This document shows, piece after piece, positions 1 to 11,299 of a stretch of 36,963 nucleotides of DNA (the stretch's first letter is position 1; each line of letters starts with the position of its first letter). Location: assembly GCA_003049465.1 (NCBI GenBank), contig PYSS01000189.1, forward strand, positions 8,323-45,285. The letters are read 5' to 3'. The position numbers were made by a program, and so were the translations under genes. Source of the DNA: Magnaporthiopsis rhizophila (Eukaryota > Ascomycota > Sordariomycetes > Magnaporthales > Magnaporthaceae). A model generated the notes under the pieces. It had not been told where the DNA came from. It made no database searches and saw only the letters and a program-made list of their open reading frames with translations.

Positions 1-1447
1 CCCCCCCCCCTTTCGGGGAATTTTATCCTCGTGTGGGAGCCCCCGGTACGACATTATGTAACTCGCCGATGCAATATTGCCCAGGATTCTTATTGGACTC
101 AGTCTACCATGCTGCAATTCCCCAACGCATAATTGTTTTTCTTTTCTTTTCCCACCCTACCCTCGGCGATCTATCCGTGTTCTCCAGAGGATCCTCCTCC
201 CTCCCCCCTTACCCCTTGTTAGAACCCTCTTTCTTGGTTGGTGCGTTTGTTTTGTGATCCATCCGTCGTCTCGATCGGCTCGCTTTTTCTTCTTCTTCTT
301 TATTTTCTGCTTGCCCTGTCCTGGCCCATGCTCCTCCATATTGGGATCGGTAAGGGCGAGAGCGAGGGCAGAGGGCGGAGCAGCAGCAGCGGGCGAGGGT
401 GGGCAGGCAGGCAAAGGAGACAGCGATGGCCCTCGTCTCGGCGAGCCGGCAGCAAACTAAGTTGCCTGCCCGCCTGCCTGTCCGCCCGCCCACTTACCTA
501 GGTAGGTAGTTAGCTATAGAGGATACCTTACGTATGTGTGTATCACCATCTCATGATGATGCTGCTGCCGTATCGCCTGGCGGCCCGTGTTGGATCCGAA
601 CCGGCTGTCCAAGCTGCAATTGTCGCGTTCGGAGCATCCAATGCCCTCTCTGTTCACCCGCAATCTTTGCTTACCGGCCTCCTTTTCCTTATTTTTGCTT
701 CTTTTGTTTTTAGCGCGGTGGTAGACTTCATTACCTACTTTTTTCAAGGCCCCCCGGGGTTCCGCATGGTAACACAAAACCCGGAATCCTCCGATTCCTT
801 CCAGCCCAGCCATCTGGATGACTGGACATTCAAAAGGACGCGTCGGAACGCCAAGCGAGGGTCCCCCGGAAAAAAAAAAAAGGATTCATCGTAAAACTTG
901 GAAACGTGATCAATGCACGCACACACAAAGAGAAAAGTACCTGCTTCACCCGCGACTTTTTTGAGTGGCAGGGAGTGAGCGGCATGGAGAGTCGTTCCGA
1001 GTTAGCACCTCCGACCTCCGTACCGCGGACCCCGTCCGTATGGCGTAACACACCCTCCCCCAGCCAGCCATTTTTCTGCTCTGCGGGTTTCAGGGGCCGC
1101 TCGGCCGGATGTACCACCAAAAGGACCGCCGAATCCCCCTCACCCCTCCTTTCCAAACAGGTACCCATGGTAGAGGTATTGTTTTGGCGCGGGAACACGG
1201 CTAAAACGGCGCAACCGCCGCGGCGGCTGGGTGTGATTTGTAATATATCCGATCTCTGGCGCAGCAGCGGCGGCAGCAAGCAGCAGCATCTCATGACCCC
1301 CCGGAGGACAATTCGTATTATGTGCTTGTCTTAATTCGGTCGTCCCTTTTTTATCGTATGGATCAATATACTTTCGTGAGATCAGCATCGCGGCAATATT
1401 TTGACGGTCAAGTGCAACCAAAATAAAGAAATTAGAGCAAAATGCGA

Positions 1448-1482
1448 AAGAGAGAGAGAGAGAGAGAGAAAAAAAAAAAAAA
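1448..1482. repeat. (AG)n followed by poly-A
   Basis: A run of about ten AG units followed directly by about 14 A. Simple-sequence tract in gene-free DNA. Confidence 0.9.
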
Positions 1483-1745
1483 GGATCACTAGCGCCTTTT
1501 TGCCGATCTGCTTGCGGAAGTCCACCTCCGGCCGTCCTTGTGATTTATCTTTTCCCGAGCTCACAAGCCGGGCGGTCCATCTCTCTCCCGTCCATCCTTC
1601 TTTCGCGCCTGCTTATCTACTTCTTAGTCATATGCTCCCAACGCTCAGCATCGGCATATCCCACCGTCGGTCGGTCCGATCGACTAACCAACCAGCAGCG
1701 TCCGTTGCAGCTTGCCTGGGGGACGGAGATGCAGGGCGCGTAAAA

Positions 1746-1759
1746 GTGTGTGTGTGTGT

Positions 1760-1805
<46 letters not shown>

Positions 1806-1815
1806 GTGTGTGCGT
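1746..1815. repeat. (TG)n microsatellite
   Basis: About 70 bases of nearly pure TG with a few interruptions (GGG and CG steps). It lies in gene-free sequence. The open frames crossing it, which translate to Thr-His or Val-Cys repeats, are artefacts of the repeat. Confidence 0.95.
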
Positions 1816-2974
1816 GGTATCAATCACGGGGCAGGCAAGGAAGATGTAGGGCCTCGTAAGACTATGTCTCGATGATTGCTGCACTGTACTGCACCGTACG
1901 GTGTAGGAGCTTGCGGCCCGCCCCCTCCATGGCAGGAGTCGTGCGATAGCACACACAATGTCATGACGTACATGCTAGTGGCCATATCAAGTAAATGTGC
2001 CGTAAAGCTATGTCTACTGTCGGAAAATCAATCCTCCAGCCGCCCAGAGGAAAACTTGGCTATCATTCATCCATCATCAATCGATCGACAGAGACAGACA
2101 GACAGACAGACCGACCGACATGCAGGCAGGCGAAACATTTGAATAGCCCGTCTCGGCCTAGCTGCGCTGACATCTGACTTCTGCTGTGCCACTGGCCGAT
2201 GGATGCCCTGGGCGCTAGTACGTAACACCGAAAGGCGACCATTTTATACTCTGATAATCCCCGCGGCAAAAAATCGTTGTGCGCCAGCTTGAAAGTGGAC
2301 TAGTTAGGTTCAAGCAAAAGCCCGCGCTGATCCGGGAATACGACTAACCTCGCAAAGAAGCCGTCCCGGGCCTTCCTTGTCTTTTCGAAATTGCGTAGCC
2401 TTGCTAGCTTGTTTTTTTGCTTTTTGTTGTCGGCCTGCCTCATCGGGTAGATCTAGCGACTGGCTGGTCGGTCGGTCGGTCGGATTTGACATTATCACGC
2501 TAGGAACGGCGCTTGTGATGTCTTTTTTTAACATGTCTTCCCTGGTATGCGTTCCATTGGTTTATCGAAGTGCCTAGCTTTTTGTAGTACAATATTCGAG
2601 ACACTCGTCAGATAAGTAGGTTGCGATATGACACCTTAACTGCTGGGAGTGATACATCGTTCACAACCAATAATTTGAAATTAAGTCTGGAAGAACAGTG
2701 CTGGGAACTTTTCTAATTCTGTTATGGGTGAAATATTTGATCTATGAGAACCGTGAGGGAAGGCAGAGTAGCCTGCGAACGCTCAGGATGGTAGTGATGT
2801 TATTCAATGAGATAGGTACTAATCGGCAAACATCATACGGGCAATACTGATCTGCGAGAAATACATTGTGCTGCATGGGAAATATTCGCTCAAGCCTTGA
2901 TTTTGCCCCAAACACGAGACGGAAGGCATAGAGGACATAGCAATGCTACACCTAGGTACCTATATCGCATTATG

Positions 2975-5900
2975 CTATCTCGCGCTAGAATAAAAGTCAA
3001 ACATGTCCAAGGACAGCAACAGCCTATCGATGGGGTTGTCCCGGGATGCGCCATCCGAGGCCACCGCCGACAATGTCGTCCCCTTCCCACAGCCACCACC
3101 TTTCTCCGCCAGACCCCTGCAAACCGTCATGAAGACCTCGACCTTCCTCCGGAACTCCCTGTACAGAGAGCCCACGTCGGCAGAGCCGGGGCCGGGAGCG
3201 CGACGCCCGGACTGCTCCTTGACGAAACGCAAGACGAGTGTGAAGATGTCCTCCAGTAGCCGGTGGACGGGCTCCTGCCGCTTCCGGAGCAGCAGCGCGT
3301 ACATGATTTCGTCGAGCATCTCGTCGTGGCGCGCCCGCAGCCGCTCCGGGCTGTGGTCGTCCCAACCGCCGCTCCCGGGCCCTGAGGCCGATACTGATGA
3401 TGGTAGTGATGATGATGCTGTTGATGCTCGGGGTGCGAGGCTGTTTGCTCCGACGGCGGCCTGGACGCCGTTCAGCCACGTCTCGAAGCGGCGCCACGGC
3501 AGCGCGATGCCCGAGCCGAAGGAGCAGGCCGCGATGCCCGACACGAAGTGCCTGGCTTCGAACCGGAACCGCTGCTGCACGGTCTCGTCGCCGCGGGCGG
3601 TCGAGATAGCAGGAGCGCTTCGGAAGAGCTGGTCGGTGACAAAAAGCAGGCGGATAACCCGGAGAAGGTGTCTGAACACGCGGTCGTATCGCGAGAGGAT
3701 CATGGGCGTAATCACGGGGACCAGCGGTGTGGGCGGCTTGTAGGACAGCCGGAGGAAGTCTAGAGCCTCGAGGGAGTCCGGATCCATGCACTTTTCCATC
3801 TCCTCGGCCGATAGCTCACGGATGGCGAAGCTCAAGTCCCCTGGCAGGGATTCTGCGTCCTCGCCGTCATTTCTCGGCAGCCCAGCCCAGTCTGCCTTTG
3901 AGCGCTGCTCCCAGCTTTCGCTAAGGACACCCATAAGGGCCAGGCGGAGCTCAGAGCTGGCCGGTGGCCACGTCTCCCTGCCGAGGAGGCGGAGGCCCAT
4001 GTTGCTGCCGGTGAGAGCCGTGCCGGCCTCTCGCTCCGCCGTGTGCAGGTCGGGGTCGAAGAGAGCGTGCGAAAGCCGACTACAAAACAGTCCATTCCCG
4101 AGCAGCTGAAAGTCGAGCTGAATCTTGAGGTGCTCCGCCAGGCGATGCACGTCAAACAGAAGCCGCATACACTCTCTGTTGACAAGCCGCGCCTGTGCTG
4201 TTATGATTGGGCCAAACGAGAGTACTGGAAGTAGGGACCAGTGAGGCGCCAGCTCCGTAGGCTTGGAAGCGCTCGGTGCTTCGCCGTCTGCTGCAAGTCG
4301 TTCTGGGGAGGCTACACTAAGGTTGCCCTTGGCAGCGGCTGGTTGCAAGATGGGCTTGTCCAACTCGGCGATCGAAGCCAGAATCCTTTCCTGGATCTGC
4401 TCCTCGGCCTTCCCAAAGAAGTTGAAATCGAAGCTTGAGCTACAAGGGGCTGCTGGCTCGCTCTGCATATTCCTCGATCCAGCAGTCTCGGCACTGCTAG
4501 GTCCGCCTTTATGGATGGACTCGAACAAAGCTTGCTCGTAGGCGTGGGCTTGTCGCTCGATGCGGGTGATGTCATCCCACTCGAACTGCCATTCGAGTCC
4601 TGGCGGTTGACTTGATGCGATGGTTACTGGCCGAGAGAGAGGGTGCTCGGGGTGGCGTGACCAGATGAAGCGAAGGTTCCTCCCAGCCTCGAAGAGCGGG
4701 CGAACCATGTCGTCGGGGATGAAGGAAGGTATCTTCTCCTCGTCCAGAAAGAAGTCGGTCTCTTCCAGCTCAAAATCGAGACCATCACTATAGAGCTGGC
4801 TTCCGACCTTTACGAACCCCTTTCCAGGGCCATCCTTGGAGATGGGAATCCCACTCTCAGGTCTCAAGCCCAGCCACTGCTCAACAAAATCTGTCCAGGG
4901 CCTCGAAACAGTCTTGAGAACGTCACGCAGTGTGGCGCGTAAGAAATCGCTTTCGTATTCGGCGCTATGTGCCGCGTGGAACAGTTTGGATAGCAGCTCC
5001 TCGTCCGTCGCGGACCTCGAGAGGTCGGCTATGAGGTTCCGAAAGTAGAGCACGGTCGACTGCAACGGACGAACGAGACCCTGCAGCTGGATCAGAGACC
5101 TGGCCAACTGACCTTTGGCAAGAAGGCCTGACTGAACGGAGCACATGATCTTGTCGACAGCGGTGGCTAGCGCGACGCGGCACGGGGAGGTGTGTGTCGC
5201 AAACATCTTTTCAACAAAGCTGCGGAGGAAGCGGGCATTGTTTCCGCAGTCCACACAGATGGCCGTGATCCCTTGCAGAGTCTCGGCAGAGTAGCCGGAG
5301 AGGAGTGCTGCCTGTGTCGTCTGTCGAAAAGATCGCTTTGCGGGATCCCAAGAGAACAGCAGCGAGCCCCGGCCAAACGCCAGGCTCAGGAGGCACTTAA
5401 TGAACTGGCCTGCATCCAAGTACATGGAGTCTTGGCCGGGACGGATGCGGGAGGGAATGCCGCCGCTGGCAAGCAGCCGGTCGAAGGCTACGGGCCCGGC
5501 CTCGGTGATAAATACTGGATTGGCGTTCGCCTTGACCGAGGGTGTGGTACCAGGCTCTGGGAGGAACCCTTCCCAAGTTTTCAGTGTGGCGGTGGCTACT
5601 GGTGTATCGATGGAAAGCCACGGATCTTGATCATCGGGGGCCGGCGACGGCGAAGGCGCTGGTGCCGGCTCTTCAACCGGCTCACCAGCGCAGGCAGGGG
5701 GAGCAGAAGCAGGAGCCACGTGACTATCGTTGACGAACGGCGAGATGATGCCGTCTAGCAGGAGGGGAACACAAGCTGGGGCTCGATGGCCTGGGAGGAA
5801 GACTTTCAGTATCGATTTTCCATAGGAAGTGTCCTGTCTAAATCCATGCCACTCACTTACAGTCTGCATCAATGTCCAAATCAAAAAAGCCACCAGCGCC

Positions 5901-5990
5901 CCGCTCAGGAATAGCGGACTGCAGCCATTTTGGCGCGCTCCAGAACTCTGGAATCGCAAAGACGTCTGCGGACTGGTCGTCGTGGGCCAT
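2975..5990 (-). CDS. Gamma-tubulin complex component, GCP5/GCP6 type (Spc97/Spc98 family)
   Basis: Subunit of the gamma-tubulin ring complex, which nucleates microtubules at the spindle pole body. Two exons: 5990-5861 and 5790-2975. The intron 5860-5791 (70 nt, GTAAGT...CCCAG) joins in frame and gives 981 aa. The first exon holds a short motif (DVFAIPEFW) that I associate with fungal GCP5/GCP6 proteins. The N-terminal GCP domain shows FIKCLLSLAFGRGSLLFSW near residue 170 and WTDFVEQWLGL. The C-terminal GCP domain covers roughly residues 600-980 (RLLFDVHRLAEHLKIQLDF, then YDRVFRHLLRVIRLLF). Without the intron the ORF would begin upstream with an unrelated hydrophobic stretch, which is intron translation. 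No lesions. It is divergent from the Eaf7 gene, 422 bp between start codons. I lean to GCP6 (Alp16 type) over GCP5, but the assignment needs a tree. Confidence 0.87.
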
Positions 5991-6412
5991 GGTGGAGCGG
6001 CGACAAGGAAGATTTGGATATGGGCCTGTCGTCAAGGAACGTCACCGACATATTGGCCGGTGGGGTTGTAGAGCGCCGGGGCTGGGTGCCGTTGCTACGG
6101 ACCGATCATTCGGGGTTTGCACGCGTCGCTGCGCCGGGCCGGGTTTCAGACGCGCAAAATGGGCTGTGGCAGGTGGGGCCGAGCGCCATCGCAATCCGCG
6201 CTTGGTTTGCGCAAAAAGCTGAGAAGCTCCATGCCATTGTGGATCCTGGGCGTCTCCGTCTAGCTTCATCAACCTGTCCGAGCTTCTCAATGCGATTCAT
6301 ATCTTCTCATTGATCACGGCAAATAATACAATCCTATCCGGATAGTCTTGCGAACACGTTTGCAGGTCGGCGCTACCCATACATACGATACTCTACATCC
6401 TCCGCCGTCAAC
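5991..6412. promoter_or_regulatory. Shared divergent promoter region, GCP and Eaf7 genes
   Basis: 422 bp separate the start codons of two head-to-head conserved genes, so both promoters must lie here. I see no canonical TATA box at a typical distance and make no claim about specific factor sites. Open frames inside it are short and unrecognisable. Confidence 0.5.
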
Positions 6413-7544
6413 ATGCCGCCCAAGAAGAGGGCGGGAAGGGCCAGCGTCCAATCGGCCTCGGCGACACCCTCTGCCGCTGCCGCTGCGCAAGGCCAGGATG
6501 AGGATGCTATGGACATCGACACGCCGCAGGCCGCCTCGACGCCGACGGCGACCACAAGCCACCATCCTACCGTCGACCTCACAAGCCCCTGGACGGATGA
6601 CCAGGTCGCATCCCTCTATAAAGGTGTCATAAGATGGAAACCTGCTGGTGAGAAGGACCCGATCACATGCGCCCATAAGCTCCTGACCCTCGCTGTCATC
6701 GTCCTGTCGCGCGCACGGTTGGATGGGAGAACTGACGCGCATGTTGCCATCGCCCTCGCGCATAGGTATCCACAAACACTTCCGCATGATCGCCATCTCA
6801 GAACACCTCCGCAACCACGGCTTCGACCCCAACGTGTTCCCGCACACGCGGATCCCCGGCATCTGGCAGAAGCTGCGCATGTTTTACAACACCGAGGTCA
6901 TCGATGATCGCGAAAACGGCATACTCGACGACGAGAACATGGAGAAGCGCTGGCTTGAGTTCCGTCTACCCTGGGATGAGTACGAGGAGCTGCGCAATCG
7001 GAGGCGGCTTGCGGACCCTACCGAGGACTCGGCCGCAACTTCGCCGCCGGAGTGGGACCCGGACGGAGAGGACCCGGCACCCGCGAATGCGCCCGCGTCC
7101 AAGGCGTCGGCCGCCGCATCGACAACCGCGACAGCAACAGCAATCGGCAAGCGCAAGAGAGGAGAGCGTCTATCCAAGGCCCGCTCTAGCACAGTGGACG
7201 ATACTGAAGAGGAGGCCGCCGCATTATCACCGGCGCCGCAGCCTGCGCCGAGATCCGCACGCGGTGGGAGGCGGACGAGAAGGTCGAGCGCGAGAGCCAG
7301 GGCCGAAACCACGGAGGACGAAGACGAGGCCGACGGGAAAGAAGGGAGCGAGAACGAGGCCGCGAGTGACGAGGATGGGGAGGACGACTCTAGTGAGGAG
7401 GGAGACGGGTCGGGAACAGGGTCTGGCAGCGGAGAGGAGCAGGAGGCTGCCCCTGTCGTCAAATCGACTCGTGGGAGTGGGAGGGGGAGAGGGAGGGGCG
7501 GTCGAGGACGGGGGCGACGGGGAAGGCGTGGAAGAGGTGGCTGA
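6413..7544 (+). CDS. EAF7: NuA4 histone acetyltransferase subunit Eaf7 (CT20/MRGBP family)
   Basis: Non-catalytic subunit of the NuA4 acetyltransferase complex, acting in chromatin; family of yeast Eaf7 and human MRGBP. Exons 6413-6647 and 6766-7544. Intron 6648-6765 (118 nt, GTGAGA...CATAG, branch-like ACTGAC near 6731) interrupts a glycine codon and restores the family core. Before the intron is WTDDQVASLYKGVIRWKPA, after it IHKHFRMIAISEHLRNHGF and then HTRIPGIWQKLRMFYN. Product 337 aa. After the core (residues about 60-150) comes an acidic, Ser/Glu-rich tail that ends in an Arg-Gly-rich stretch, as is common in fungal Eaf7. The ATG at 6413 is followed by a basic PPKKRAG start. Intact. A 235-codon antisense frame over the tail is a G+C-driven shadow. 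Confidence 0.92.
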
Positions 7545-8136
7545 AGACGGGGGCTGCATGCGGGGAGCGGCACTGTTCGTCTTCTGCACATCGCCTTGCT
7601 GTCATCTTCTCTGGTGCTTCGTTACGGGATGATATCTCTTGGTGCCCGGGGGAGGCTTTGGGTAAGACTCAGGAACCAGGTTGGTCAACGCTTCTCGATC
7701 TGTGTGTAGATGACCCTGAGGGGCTTCTATAAAAGAAGTACTAGTAGGTTGCCTCTTGGGAATCAATCAGCGTAATGAGAGCGGCCTGGTTCTATCTCTT
7801 GAGGCGGCTTCACAAACACTCTCCTAATTACCGGGTAGGCCTGACGTTGGATTCTCTGATCAGACTCTTTGCCTGTTGGCAGGCTGATTCCTGTTAGGCT
7901 GAGAAATCGAATAAATATGGAGGGGTATGAGGAGCAGTTCCTTCGCTGGATATAATGACCGAATAAGCCCCACAGAAGGTCGAGGCTCCACCACATTCGC
8001 AAATCGGGCACACATTAGCTGCCTCATTCTCATCAATGCCGTAGGCAATCTTCCCTACCTACCCCTCATCGCGTCTGCAGTTTCCGGACGCGTCAAATAA
8101 AATTCCACTGCGGCCGAGCGTGGAAAGCCACTCGAA
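7545..8136. other. Intergenic, Eaf7 to Ask1
   Basis: 592 bp without a recognisable gene. It should contain the Eaf7 3' UTR and the Ask1 promoter. Two overlapping minus-strand frames of 62 and 82 codons have no recognisable features and I do not call them. Confidence 0.6.
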
Positions 8137-9804
8137 ATGTCTCGACCGATGCCGCCTGCGCAGAGAAATCTGTCGCTCACTGAAGAGCTCGAGAAGCTTG
8201 AGCAGTCCATCACTCTGACGCTGCAAGGTTTGGGCTGCTTTTTTCCCACGTTTACTTGGATGTCTGCGCAACTGGAATACACGATGTTGACATGGTGCCG
8301 TAGAAATCGACAGCAACTTCAGCAAGGCCCATAGAATAATCACCACCAGCATTCTACCTCTCGTGGAGCAGTATGGTGACCATTCCAAGGCCGTGTGGGA
8401 GGCATCAAAGGTAGAATAACGTCCCCGTGCTCGCCTCTGCGAGTCTGAACTAACATGCCCTTCGGTTCCCCGCCTCCCTACCTAGTTCTGGAAGCAATTC
8501 TTTGAGGCGTCCGCCAATGTCTCTCTTTCAGGGTACGAGGAGCTAGCCAACGACGACGATCCGTCGGCCGCCGAGGGGACAACAGTGGAAGACGATACCG
8601 TCGTCACCGCCACCGATGTTGATGCCACCCCGAGGCCGCATAGCTCTGGCCAGGAGTCCACGCTCGGGCACCAAGACGGGGATATGTCGCTGCTCACGGA
8701 CGACGGCGGCGGTGACGTCTCGGGCAGCACTCCGCGCCCGCCGCGGACCAAAACCATCGGGCAGGCATCGACGACGCCCTCGCGGCCGCAGTTCGCCGGG
8801 CTCCATTCGCCCTATGAGGCGCTGAAGCGGGAGATGATGCGCGAGGCGGATCCGCACCACCCCGACACCGGCGGCGGCGGTGGCGGCTACGAAGACGAGG
8901 AGTCGTCGGCCTTTGAGGAATCTGAGTCGGAGCTTCTCTTCCGCCAGAAGACGGCACGTCTGCCCGACATGTCAATGACGCCCCACGCATCCCTGGAGGG
9001 AGGACTGGCCACTCGGGCTGTGCCTGGGGCCGCTGGTAGAGCGGGCGAGTCCCCCACCCACCCGCCGAACACGGACCGCCTGCTCCATCGCGTCCTCGAC
9101 AAGAACTACCGCCTCCAGGCGACGCCACACCGCCCCGCGGCGCGCGGCACGTCCCCCGCGCGCTGGAGGGTCACGGAGAGGGAGAAGGACGACCGCGCGG
9201 CGGCCGACAAGGGCAAGCAGCAGCGGAAGCCGTGGGAGGACAGCCCCATGTCGAGCCCGGAGATGGCGCCGCCGACGCTGCGCAGCGCCGCCTTCATGTC
9301 ACCCGTTCGGGCCGCGTATCGCGGCGGCAGCGCGGCGCAGACCCGCAACACCGGGCCGAGGACCCCTGGCGTCAGCGTCCAGACCCCGGCCACGGGCCGC
9401 AAGACCAGGGATGTGTTTGGGACGCAATCGGGGGCGGGGGGTGATAAGGCGGACGAGATCGACTGGGATAGCGACAGCGACGAGGACGTGTACGCTGGCA
9501 TGAGCCCGCCAAAGACTATACAGTTTGCGATGCCAGCATCAAGGCTGTTGCAAACGCCAGGTATGTTTTGTTTTATTCGTTTTATAGCTGTTTTCCATGC
9601 CTGTTAGGGATGGCCGCGAGGCCGCGATGCTGTTCTCATATGCTGACCCAGTGTCTTTCGGTGGTGGTGGAAACAGCCCGAGAAGCCAGTAAACGCATCG
9701 TCGAGGACATACTCCTGACTGCAGGTGCCGGACCCGACGAGTCGTCGGAATATAGCCCAACCATGGTGAAGATGAACCAAAACATCTTGGACGATAGTTT
9801 TTGA
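8137..9804 (+). CDS. ASK1: DASH complex subunit Ask1
   Basis: Kinetochore protein of the fungal DASH/DAM1 ring, which couples kinetochores to spindle microtubules. Four exons: 8137-8227, 8304-8410, 8486-9560 and 9677-9804. All junctions are in frame and give 466 aa. Introns are 76, 75 and 116 nt. The first donor (GTTTGG) is weak, but the join rebuilds the conserved start LTEELEKLEQSITLTLQ, then EIDSNFSKAHRIITTSILP, then FWKQFFEASANVSLSGYEE, the diagnostic Ask1 N-terminal region (residues about 10-85). The middle is long, disordered and Ser/Pro-rich, with SP/TP sites typical of a Cdk target. The last exon holds a conserved C-terminal motif, REASKRIVEDILLTAG, and an acidic end. Without splicing the frame stops within each intron. 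Intact. Confidence 0.93.
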
Positions 9805-11299
9805 GGTACTATTTTGGACAATAAGCAAAAGGCAATCTGGATGGCTTGAGTCGGTGACAGCTCATGCGTTCTGATGACAGGCGATAGAAGCCAGCTTTTG
9901 TTTCCTAGATCACAAGGGCTAAATGAACACGCCAAAACGGCCCGCCTTTAGGGTAGGTGTACGTCCCGAAGGGGTACTGCCTCATGAGATGATTGATAAT
10001 GGGATCCTGTTGGTAGGAGTCGGTACTCCTGTCGGCTCCGAGATCTCCAAAAAGTGATGAAGGATTGAGCATCGTGATCTGCGAAAGGGGTCCTCTGTGT
10101 CCTACATGAAGAGAAAAAGATCTATCTGCCCAAGGAAGAGCAAAGGAGCTCGTATATATACGGGAAGTCGACCACCGAAGGGCTGTTCCTCCGATCTCGC
10201 TCTGGCAGTCACATAAGATCCCGGATCCGGAGAAACCCCTGGTACTTCCGTGACCGGCCCTTTGGGCGATCGCACGCATATACCGCTGCTAATCCAACAG
10301 ATCCCATTATTCTGTTCTCGCTATGATTCGACCTTTGACAAAGTCTCTGACTATGCCCGAGCCCACGTATTTGGGGGCCGTCGCGAGCTCCCGAGACCTT
10401 GCTCGGGCTAGCCGTCCATCGTCCGCCGACGGTGCCAGGCTCAGAACGAAGCTTGTATGCGCCATTGTGGCCGCGTTGGTGCGGACAACAGTCAGTCCCC
10501 TTCCAAGAATTGGAGTAGGGACTTGCCCTGGGAGTTATGGGAGGGAGATTCTAGCCGACGAAGTTTATCTGGCTAGGTACGGAGGAGCGTCTGGCTGTAC
10601 TGCTTATTAGCGGCCTTGCGGGCCTCGGCCGTGCCCCTGAAGCTGGTTGACGACTTCGCCGACTTCCTCAGCAGCGTCCGGTGGATGAACCCCGGGGCAG
10701 GCCAGCTGGGAGCCGAGGCAAGGGCCCCCAAAAAGGACCCTGCATGCCAGTCTCGCCAACCAAGCCGTGGTCGCCAGATCCAACAGCAATAACCAACAAC
10801 ACACTTCTTATTTTTAGTGCGCAGTACATTATTACCCACACCACCTCAATGCAGGAAAACGACCACCCGCAGCGCTCAAAAGGTCACGGCGTAGCACATT
10901 CTGCCTTGTGTTTTCTTCTTCTTTTTTTTTTTTTTTCCTTTTTTGTTTTAGCCCGTAGTCTACCACGCATCCACACCCTTGGCCACAACTTGCCCTCTGA
11001 GCCTGACTGTGAGATGGCAACATGGACTGACAAAGGGCAAAGGAGGCGGAGTAAGAAGGCGGGCAGGAGGAGTAGCCTGTTGGGATGGGATACGTAGGTG
11101 GTAACTCTTAACGGTATTGGGAGGGGGCATTTAAACGTGTAATAGCCCGCGTTGACACTTGCTCGATCTCAGCTCGATATCATCACCTCCTCCAAGTTTC
11201 AATATATCGCTATCCTAAAGGAAAAACGCATTCGAACAAAAACAGCATCTTGGCGGGTTTACTTACGCTCCGGATCCTCTCCGCCTACCTCGGTTCAAG
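9805..11299. other. Gene-free stretch with a possible relic
   Basis: About 1.5 kb between Ask1 and the first accessory relic. No gene is recognisable. It contains a 15-nt poly-T (about 10922-10936). Around 10615-10795 a plus-strand frame without a start has coding-like composition (for example DDFADFLSSVRWMNPGAGQ), and I cannot assign it to a family. The other open frames look random. Confidence 0.5.
10615..10795 (+). pseudogene. Unassigned coding-like fragment
   Basis: A start-less frame of about 60 codons ending in TAA reads like protein (ALRASAVPLKLVDDFADF, then a Lys/Arg/Gln-rich end) inside otherwise gene-free DNA. No family recognised. It may be a remnant exon or chance in G+C-rich sequence. 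Confidence 0.2.

Larger units (their letters stand above)
1..2974. other. Gene-poor left flank with simple repeats
   Basis: I find no convincing gene in these 3 kb. Open frames are short, lack fungal-type splice structure and resemble nothing I recognise. One 118-codon frame (538-894, +) is hydrophobic in the middle but otherwise low-complexity. The stretch starts with ten C, possibly a contig end. It holds several simple repeats: AG then poly-A near 1448-1482, a long TG tract at 1746-1815, a GACA-type repeat near 2091-2112 and repeated GGTC near 2467-2483. Part of it probably serves as 3' flank of the minus-strand GCP gene. Confidence 0.6.

Noticed and set aside
538..894. 118-codon plus-strand frame with a hydrophobic stretch
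   Set aside because: No recognisable family, low-complexity ends, no splice structure, and located in repeat-rich gene-free DNA.
1617..1956. Frames with long Thr-His or Val-Cys repeats
   Set aside because: Translations of the TG microsatellite.
3003..3743. 246-codon plus-strand frame (and overlapping minus frame 3024-3791)
   Set aside because: Shadows of the GCP C-terminal domain.
6884..7591. 235-codon minus-strand frame antisense to Eaf7
   Set aside because: Ser/Pro/Leu-rich mirror of the acidic and Arg-Gly tail of Eaf7, caused by G+C-rich codons.
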